Positions 29,377-35,677 of a DNA stretch of 35,677 bases are shown here, in pieces (position 1 is the stretch's first letter; each line of letters begins with the position of its first letter). Under the pieces are notes generated by a model. It was not told the origin of the DNA, did no database searches, and saw nothing but the letters and a program-made list of their open reading frames with translations. The position numbers and the translations under genes are program-made. Source of the DNA: Chara braunii (taxonomy: Eukaryota > Streptophyta > Charophyceae > Charales > Characeae); the NCBI GenBank assembly GCA_003427395.1, contig BFEA01000749.1, positions 580,443 to 616,119 on the forward strand, given 5' to 3'.

Positions 29377-30160
29377 GTGGTGGAAAGGGAGGTGGTCCAT
29401 GCAATAGAGGTCGTCCCAGGTAGTAAGGTACCTAGAGGACGAATCTATAGGATGTCTCCTGCGGACTTGGATAAGCTCCGCCGCCACCTCAAAGAGCTCA
29501 CAGAGAAGGGATGGATTCGGCCTAGTACCTCCCCTTATGGTAGTCCTAGTCGTTCCTAAGAAGGGAGGTACCTTAAGGATGTGCATTGATTATAGGGGCC
29601 TCAATGCCATCACCGTAAAGAACGCGGAGCCCGTACCCCGCATCGACGGCCTATTGGATAGAGTGCGGGGATGTTGGTACGTTACTAAGATAGATCTAAA
29701 GTCCGGATACCATCAAATTGCCATTAGACATGAGGAACAACACAAAACTGTTTTCCAAACCAGGTACGGTCTATACGAGTTTGTGGTGATGCCCTTTGGC
29801 CTATGCAATGCACCTGGAACATTCCAGCATGCAGTGAATATGATTTTTCATGAATACTTAGACAAGTTTATCGTCATGTACCTCGACGATATCCTTATCT
29901 TTAGTAAGACTATAGAGGAGCACGCTGAGGACGTGAAAATAGTGCTAGGTCTCCTAAGACCGCCAGTGCAAGGTAAACTTGGAGAAATGCAAGTTTGGTC
30001 GCACCAAGATCTCGTACTTGGGTCATGAAATTTTTGCGGATGGGTTGAGGCCGGATGACGCCAAAGTGGCTAGCATACGAGACTGACCCAAACCTCAGAC
30101 TGTTACTGAGGTCCGATTGTTTTTGGGGATGACGGGCTACTATCGTCCGTTCGTTAAAAG
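29377..30160 (+). pseudogene. Reverse transcriptase, element 2
   Basis: Three frames cover it. 29377-29530 reads RGRIYRMSPADLDKLRRHLK and GWIRPSTSPYG. 29537-29965 reads LRMCIDYRGLNAITVKNAEP, YVTKIDLKSGYHQIAIRHEE, VMPFGLCNAPGTFQHAVN and the intact catalytic box YLDD (29879-29890) within YLDDILIFS. From 29967 a third frame has CKVNLEKCKFGRTKISYLGH, a TGA at 30084, and [15 protein letters not shown]. One frame change lies near 29530 and one near 29960. The catalytic core itself is undamaged, unlike that of element 1. Confidence 0.93.
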
Positions 30161-30622
30161 TCATAGTACTATAGCTTCCCCACTAACAAATCTCACTTGA
30201 CTTAACACCCCTTGGGAGTGGACCGAAGAGTGTGAAGCAAGCTTCAAGAAATTGAAGTATGCTTTGACACACTGCGAAGTCCTCAAACTTCCAGACCGTG
30301 AGCAACCCTTTGTTGTGACCACAGACGCCAGCCAATACGGCATAGGCGCGGTCCTTGCGCAAAAGGAGGGGAAAAAGTTGAGGCCAATTGAGTACATGAG
30401 CAAAAAGATGCCATCCCAAAAGCTAACAAAGTCCACATATGAGTGTGAGCTTTATGCCCTCTATAAAGCGCTGGTCCACTGGAGACACTATCTCCTAGGC
30501 AGATTCTTCTACTTGAGCTCTGACCACGAGACTTTGCGCTGGATCAAGACTCAGCCTGTACTCTCTGAAGCAAGGTGGATTCAAGTGATAGATATGTATG
30601 ATTATCAACTTGATCCACTCAA
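30161..30622 (+). pseudogene. RNase H domain, element 2
   Basis: In the same frame as the end of RT, after a TGA at 30198: TPWEWTEECEASFKKLKYAL, VVTTDASQYGIGAVLAQKEG (catalytic Asp at 30324), STYECELYALYKALVHWRHY and LSSDHETLRWIKTQ. The catalytic acidic residues are all present. A frameshift near 30615 separates it from the integrase frame. Confidence 0.92.
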
Positions 30623-31723
30623 GTGGCAGATGCGCTATCACGAAGGGCAGATTATCTGGGCGCGCTGGTGACTGAGTTTGGTATTTCAGACGATGTAACT
30701 CGATCCTTGGTGGAAGCCTATCAGCAAGATCCAGTAATGTCTCAGATCATTCGTAAGTATCAAGCGAAAGATAAGGTAACTTCCGACGAATTTACGATGG
30801 TAGATGGCTTGCTGTTTCTTGAGAAGGCAGGGAATAAAAGATTATGTGTCCCAAATAGAGAGTCTCTTTGTAGTTTGTTTTTAGGTGCGTGTGATGATGC
30901 AACTGGCCATTTCGGCTATAAGAAGACTTCAACTAACTTAGTGCAGAGATTCTGGTGGCCTTCTATGATGCAAGATTCCAAGAGATATGTTGAAACCTGC
31001 CAGGTTTGCCAACGAGACAAACCTAGGACTCAGGCTCCACTTGGGCTTCTGAAGCCTTTGCCGATTCCTGAAGGTCCTGGTCAGAGTGTGTCCATGGACT
31101 ACATGGGTACTCTTGTGACCAGCAGGGCTGGCAAGAGACACATCTTCGTTATTGTGGACCGCTTTTCCAAGTATGCAAGACTTATCGCTATGCCGGAGAC
31201 TGCTAAAACTGACTACGTCATCAAATTGTTTCTGCATAACTGGGTATGAGATTTTGGACCCCCTACGTCTATAGTAAGTGATAGGGATGTAAGATTTACC
31301 AGAGAACTGTGGCAGTCAACAGCTGAGCAGATGGGCACCAAGCTGCAAATGACGTCAGGAAACCACCCTGAGTCAAATGGCTAGGCTGAACAGATGAACC
31401 GAGTAGTACAGCACCTGCTTCGGCATTATATTAAGCCAAGTCAGGATGACTGGGACGAGAAGTTACCTCTCATCGCCAGCCTGTATAACAATGTTGTGCA
31501 CAGTACTACTGGTATGACTCCCAACCAATTGCATCTTGGTTGGAAGCCCAGAACTGCACTCGACTTTTTGCTACCCGAAAAACAGCCCACTGCAGCACCT
31601 GGCAGCGTAGAGTTTGCTGTCAAGTATGAGCAGATGCTGCAGCAGGCCGTCGAGCATATTAGAAAATCTCAAGATGCTATGATCGCATCTGAGAATAAGC
31701 ATAGACGGCCCTCTAACTTTTAG
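30623..31723 (+). pseudogene. Integrase, element 2
   Basis: One frame carries the entire domain, broken only by three stops (TGA 31247, TAG 31382, TAG 31721). It starts VADALSRRADYLGAL (end of RNase H). The zinc domain is ACDDATGHFGYKKTST...TCQVCQRDK; the first His of H-H-C-C is Cys here. The core has SVSMDYMGTL (Asp), FVIVDRFSKYARLI, SIVSDRDVRF (Asp) and AEQMNRVVQHLL (Glu), then SLYNNVVHSTTGMTPNQLHL. Stops can each be explained by single base changes (for example CAG to TAG). Confidence 0.93.
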
Positions 31724-32170
31724 GTAGGTGATAGAGTCTGGGTCATATCATATGAACTGGGTCAAGAACTAGGCATATCTCACAAATTGTTGCCACAGTA
31801 TGTCGGTCCTTGGGAGGTCCTAGACATAGTCGGAATCAGATAGACGGACCTTCCTATGTGATTCTTATCCCACCTCACTTACACATACACCCAGTTTTTC
31901 ACACCTCAAAGCTGGCACCGTTCGCAGAAACTGCACAGTTCCGCTCCAGACAGTCAATGCTGCCCCCAACCATGGATGGTGAAGTCGACATCGACAGAAT
32001 CGTGGAGCATCGAATGATGCCAGTGCCTAAACCGCCGGGCAGAGGCCGTCCTCCCAGGCCGAGGATGCAATCGTGTCAGATTCAGACACCATCTTGATCC
32101 CAGCGAAGATCGGTGGTTCACTAGAGAAGAACTCCAGCGAACAGCGCCTGAAGTGATTGCAGGCTATTAA
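31724..32170 (+). pseudogene. Integrase C-terminal GPY/F module and chromodomain, element 2
   Basis: VGDRVWVISYELGQELGISH and KLLPQYVGPWEVLDIVG continue from the integrase; after a frame change near 31840 PSYVILIPPHLHIHPVFHTS and DGEVDIDRIVEHRMMPVPK follow. A further shift near 32071 gives RVRFRHHLDPSEDRWFTREE and LQRTAPEVIAGY, ending at TAA 32168-32170. The R-W-x-x-x-x-x-L-x-x-x-AP-x-VI pattern is the second half of a chromodomain. The linker between EHR and the chromodomain is unusually Pro/Arg-rich. Confidence 0.8.
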
Positions 32171-32224
32171 AGAGAACTCGAGGGAAAGATGCCTGCAGAT
32201 TAGAAGACTTCGCAGAGGACTGTC

Positions 32225-32279
32225 GAAGTAAAGGAGGAGGGAATGCGAGGATCTGGGTCCTCGGAGGCCTAAGGGGCCC
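32225..32279 (+). promoter_or_regulatory. Purine-rich region before the 3' LTR, element 2
   Basis: AAGTAAAGGAGGAGGGAATG (32227) and AAGGGGCCC (32271-32279) are candidates for the polypurine tract. The latter touches the LTR start TGATACAG at 32280 but ends in CCC, so which one primes synthesis is unclear. Confidence 0.5.
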
Positions 32280-33224
32280 TGATACAGATGTGCCCGCCCT
32301 AAGTGAAGGCAGGCCTAACAAATCTTGAGAGGCCCAGTGCTGTCAATTTCGTATTTGGGGTCCAGGCAGTTGTGACGCACCAGTTGGTTGAGGGAAACAC
32401 AGGCCCGAGCAGCAAAGATCTTCCACAGCCTTCCAGGCCCTTTCGGAAATGCAGGCCCTGGGCCAGAATCACAACATCGTACACAGACATTGGGAGGCCT
32501 AACCAAACAAGGCCCAGCGGCTGCAACAGAGGCACAGCCTCCTGGGGCCTACCGGAAGCTTCTGGGCACAGGCCCAGCCCAGCCACGCCGCCGGGGCAGG
32601 CAGACTCTTTCCATATAGGAAAGAGCTTGCTGCCTGCATTCAGGCACTTGCCAGTCTGTGCGGCAGCACTGCTGGAGCAAAGGCTTGCGTGCTGCTGTGC
32701 GCTAAGGGCGAGGTGCGGCACGCGTGTGGTCGTGCAAGAAGCAAGGTGCTGCTGAGGGCAGCGCCATGGCCCGGCCTCTATAGCTGGCTGGGGCTTGGAC
32801 TACAGTGAGGCGCAGGGGTGGTCTTCAGGTGTACAGAGGGAAGACGCGGTTGTAAGTAGAGGGAGAGAGAGAAGGATGATGATGATAATGATGTGAGGGC
32901 ACATACCTGGTATTGGCGATGGTCTGCATTGGGCGACATCTTCAAGTACTTCGTGGGCTGCTGATGTGAACAGTTGCATTGTCAATTAGTAGGCAGACAG
33001 TAGCTGTCTAGGAAGTAGACTGGGCGCCGAGCGCGAGGCCTGGACACTTATGTTGGTGGTGACGAGAGCAAGCTCTCATTGACATTTGGTTTTCAGTGTT
33101 GCTATTCTCCATTGGTGTTATATTGGTGCAATCCTGCTTTCTGGACACTGTGATACTTTCTGGCTTTCAATGTGATTGTGCATTCTGGATATTGTCATCT
33201 CGCTATTGCTCAGTTTATTGCGCA
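32280..33224 (+). mobile_element. 3' LTR of element 2
   Basis: 945 bases, uninterrupted. It starts TGATACAGATGTGCCCGCCC and ends TTTATTGCGCA. It matches 23265-24050 and 25230-25406 with scattered substitutions and short indels. Comparison with the 5' LTR defines the insertion point of the nested element. Confidence 0.93.
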
Positions 33225-33690
33225 AATATGATGCTGATCAATTATTGAGCAGTGAGGAGACACTGGTTTTATTTGGGGAGAATCAATCACATTGTTTAGA
33301 ACTGAACCTGTTCCGCTTCGCCTATCTCCTTGTTGTCGTCTTGTATGTTCGTTTTGTAGTTTTAGCAATATTTGTGACTTTTCTTAAAGACCACAGGTTG
33401 TGTACACATCCACATCAACTAAGTGTCTCAATGACTCATCACATTAGTATACACCTCTTCGTGCAATGCAGTCTTTTGTTTGGTATTGTGTTCTTTTGAA
33501 ACTCCTATTGTTGGGGATAACCTGCAACGACCTCTTCATGCAGTCCAATCTGGTCAAACATGGTGCTTGTTGCAACAGCTGCAAGTTGAGACAAAGTTAC
33601 TCTTATTTGTGGAGGTGTTGTCTGTTGAGGGAGGAGCGGGGAAGGGGCAATGGGGTTCAGAGGGAGCGAATGTGGGGAAGGTGGTGAGAG
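33225..33690. other. Unassigned sequence 3' of element 2
   Basis: AT-richer, non-repetitive sequence of host-like composition. Short open frames are present but no family is recognised and no splice-site pattern stands out. Confidence 0.4.
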
Positions 33691-33694
33691 GGTG

Positions 33695-33772
33695 AGAGGA
33701 TGGGGAGGGGGGAGGGGGTAGGGGGGATGAGGGAGGGGGAGGGGGAGGGGTTAAGGGGGAAGGGGGGATTGT
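33695..33772 (+). other. G-rich tract, G-quadruplex candidate
   Basis: At least nine runs of three or more G separated by one to five bases (GGGGAGGGGGGAGGGGGTAG, then GGGGGGATGAGGGAGGGGGA and more). This is far above the minimum for an intramolecular G-quadruplex. A shorter version recurs at 34658-34700. Confidence 0.75.
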
Positions 33773-34165
33773 GATTGTGCAAATGTAGCAAATGGAGAGT
33801 AGTAGTGGTGGACGTACAAGTAGACCAGCTCGACCGAATACAAGCTATCGCCGGAAGAGAAAGGTTGAAGAGGATGAGGAATCTGAGCTGGAATATGCAC
33901 TGGGAAATCCGGATGCACACCTTTATAAGTGAGATCTTCATCCCTTTCCAGTGCAATCCCGTCCCACCTAATCCCATGCAGTCCTATCTAATCCCATCTT
34001 GTTTTGTTGATGTGACACTGTTTCCAGTCCCATCCAATCAGATCCCATCTTATCCCCGTCTTATCCCATCTTATCTCATTCAAAGCCTATCCAACCCTAT
34101 CCAATCCTATTGAATCCAATCCTATTGAATCCAATCCCCCTTTTCTAAATTATTATTATTATTAT
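33735..34165 (+). repeat. Long direct repeat, copy 1
   Basis: The stretch from GGAGGGGTTAAG through GGGGGGATTGTGATTGTGCA, the 46-codon frame at 33792 and a long ATCC/ATCT-rich tail (CCCATCTTATCCC, CCTATCCAACCC) to (ATT)n recurs at 34660-35095. The tail is a low-complexity pentamer-like repeat. Confidence 0.88.
33792..33932 (+). CDS. 46-codon frame, candidate exon
   Basis: ATG-initiated frame MESSSGGRTSRPARPNTSYR, then RKRKVEEDEESELEYALGNP and DAHLYK before TGA. It has a basic patch RRKRK (nuclear-localisation-like) followed by an acidic stretch. TATAA-GTGAGA at its end resembles a splice donor and is kept in the second copy. In the second copy (34724 onward) the frame has a TAG and changes mostly at CG dinucleotides, so selection on the protein is not evident. 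I recognise no family. Confidence 0.25.
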   Translation: MESSSGGRTSRPARPNTSYRRKRKVEEDEESELEYALGNPDAHLYK

Positions 34166-34317
34166 TTTTAACAAGGCCTTTCACTTTTTTTTTTTTTTCA
34201 TTTTTTTTTTCAATTGAGGGTGATGGCTGCAAGACCGCAGCTAATTCACAGTCAGTTTTTTCATGTCATTCATCTAGTGGGAGGATTTGGCTCCTCGGCA
34301 GGCAAAAAGAGCCCCTA

Positions 34318-34654
34318 ACACAAGTGTGCCCGCCCTAAGTGAAGGCGGGCCTAACAAATCATGAGAGGCCCAATGCTGTCAATTTCGTATTTGGGGTTCA
34401 GGCAGTTGTGTCGCGCCAGTTGGTTGCGGGAACCCAGGTCCCGAGCAGCAAAAACTTTCCACGGCCTTCTAGGCCTTCTCTGAAAGGCAGGCCCTGGGCC
34501 ACATTCGCAGCAATATACACAGACAGCTGGGAGGCGCAATTGAACGACGCCCAGCAGCTGCTACAGAGGCCCAGCTACCGGGGGCCCTCCGGAAGCTTCT
34601 GGGAGCAGGCCCAGCCCAACCATCCTGTGCAAAGAGCTCGCTGCCTGGCGGGTC
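34318..34654 (+). mobile_element. Truncated LTR of the element-2 family
   Basis: TGTGCCCGCCCTAAGTGAAG...GCTGTCAATTTCGTATTTGG and CAGTTGGTTG, GGCCCTGGGCCA, CCGGAAGCTTCTGGGA match the first 340 bases of the element-2 LTRs in direct orientation. It is more diverged than the 5'/3' LTR pair. It breaks off after GAGCTCGCTGCCTGG, where the second copy of the direct repeat begins. Confidence 0.88.
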
Positions 34655-35095
34655 ATTGGGGGAGGGGGAGGGGGAGGGGTTAAGGAGGAAGGGGGGATTG
34701 TGATTGTGCAAATGAAATGGAGAGTAGTAGTGGTGGATGTACAAGTAGACCAGCTCAACCCAATACAAGCTATCACCGGTAGAGAAAAATTGAAGAGGAT
34801 GAGGAATCTGAGCTGGAATATGCACTGGGAAATCCTGATGCACACCTTCAGAAGTGAGATCTTCATCCCTCTCCAGTGCAATCCCGTCCCGCCTAATCCC
34901 ATCCAGTCCTATCTAATCCCATCTTCTTTTGTTGATGGACACTGTTTCCAGTCCCATCCATTCAGATCCCATCTTATCCCCATCTTATCCCATCTTATCT
35001 CATTCAAAGCCTATCCAACCCTATCCAACCCTATCCAATCCTACCCAATCCTATTCAATCGAATCCCCCTTTTTTTAATTATTATTATTATTTTT
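34655..35095 (+). repeat. Long direct repeat, copy 2
   Basis: Second copy of 33735-34165, with TAG in the short frame, loss of a TAGCAA segment near 34712 and a similar ATCC-rich tail ending in an (ATT)-type run. Confidence 0.88.
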
Positions 35096-35122
35096 TTTAA
35101 TTCGGTGCCCCTCGAAGACCGA

Positions 35123-35340
35123 TGCTGGAGCAACGCTCGCCGGAGCCGGAGCTGGAGCCAGGTGGCGCAACTCTGTGACCTAGCTTAGTGGGGGCGTGAG
35201 GCCTGGTAGAAGATCTGGGGGGCTGTTTGCGGGGGCAGTCTCAGTGGTCATTGGGGGTCGTAACTGGAGCAATGCTGGCCGGTGCAGGAGCAAGGTGGTG
35301 CAACTCTGTAACCTAACCTGATGGGAGCATGAGGCCTGGA
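35123..35340 (+). repeat. Diverged tandem duplication, about 144 bp apart
   Basis: GGAGCAACGCTCGCCGGAGC...GCAACTCTGTGACCTA...GGGGGCGTGAGGCCTGG (35128) recurs as GGAGCAATGCTGGCCGGTGC...GCAACTCTGTAACCTA...GGGAGCATGAGGCCTGG (35267-35340). No coding sense is seen. Confidence 0.8.
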
Positions 35341-35677
35341 AAAGCTTCGGTTCGTGCTGAAAAGCCATGCTGGTTGTGGTCGTAGGTGGATTGAATATGT
35401 TTCACCTATCTGATTCGTGGTTGGGAGGCTTTTTGACACACATATTCTAGTGACTTGGTAGAAAGTAGTGGTCCATGAATGTTTCGGAGCTTTCCCTTTT
35501 CTTCAATTGTTCTAAGCCGAAGCCGGGTAATGGCCCCGGTACTACCCGGTAGCTCATTTGTGTATTCTGATAAGGGACGCTGGGCCCGGTTCCCAGCCAT
35601 GTTGCTCCCCACGAATAGATTGGAGCATCGTCTCAAAAAAAAAAAAAAAAAAAAGCGTTATTTACCTTGGGCAAAAA
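35341..35677. other. Terminal sequence with poly-A run
   Basis: Non-repetitive sequence that ends in a 20-base A-run (35635-35654). The A-run could be the tail of a retroposed copy lying upstream, but I cannot define its 5' end. A 76-codon minus-strand frame (35406-35636) has no recognisable domain. Confidence 0.4.

Overview
This is eukaryotic, repeat-dominated DNA with no intact host gene that I can recognise. It holds two decayed Ty3/gypsy (chromovirus-type) LTR retrotransposons, several LTRs or LTR-like promoter modules, an inverted minisatellite and long simple repeats. A primer-binding site for initiator-methionine tRNA, chromodomain-like integrase tails, a U6 snRNA fragment and canonical splice-donor-like motifs all suit the green lineage. 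My guess is a large-genome streptophyte such as a charophyte alga, but nothing here proves the species.

Layout. 1-5404: element 1, a badly decayed chromovirus whose 5' end lies outside the window (gag/protease remnant, linker with a 219-bp tandem duplication, RT with its catalytic aspartates deleted, RNase H, integrase, chromodomain, polypurine tract, start of 3' LTR). 5405-9666: a composite module made of a unique part, (GA)n, a 54-bp minisatellite that flips strand half way, palindromic tandem repeats, a TATA box, a U1-5'-end-like motif, another (GA)n and a TG/CA-type terminus. 9667-15313: non-coding sequence with a 26-bp minisatellite, a hammerhead ribozyme candidate (14040-14088), a U6 snRNA fragment (minus strand) and RNA-like foldbacks. 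15314-18354: a second, diverged copy of the composite module in inverted orientation. 18355-19470: a gag fragment (minus strand) cut inside its zinc knuckle by that module.

19471-23264: low-value sequence with a 45-bp-arm inverted repeat, a solo LTR of the element-1 family (from 21471) and (ATT)n. 23265-33224: element 2, a structurally complete chromovirus of about 10 kb: 5' LTR (split by a nested 1.18-kb LTR at 24051-25229), primer-binding site, gag, protease, RT, RNase H, integrase, chromodomain, 3' LTR. It is killed by a handful of stops and frameshifts but its integrase still reads in one frame through three stops. 33225-35677: G-rich DNA, a duplicated segment carrying a 46-codon reading frame, a third truncated LTR of the element-2 family, and a poly-A run.

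How the parts relate. Elements 1 and 2 are replication modules in the usual gag-protease-RT-RNase H-integrase-chromodomain order and are now inactive. The most notable unexplained signals are the hammerhead motif, the inverted pair of composite modules, and a recurrent ACTTACCTG plus GCCATAGCT motif downstream of TATA boxes in several otherwise different LTR families.
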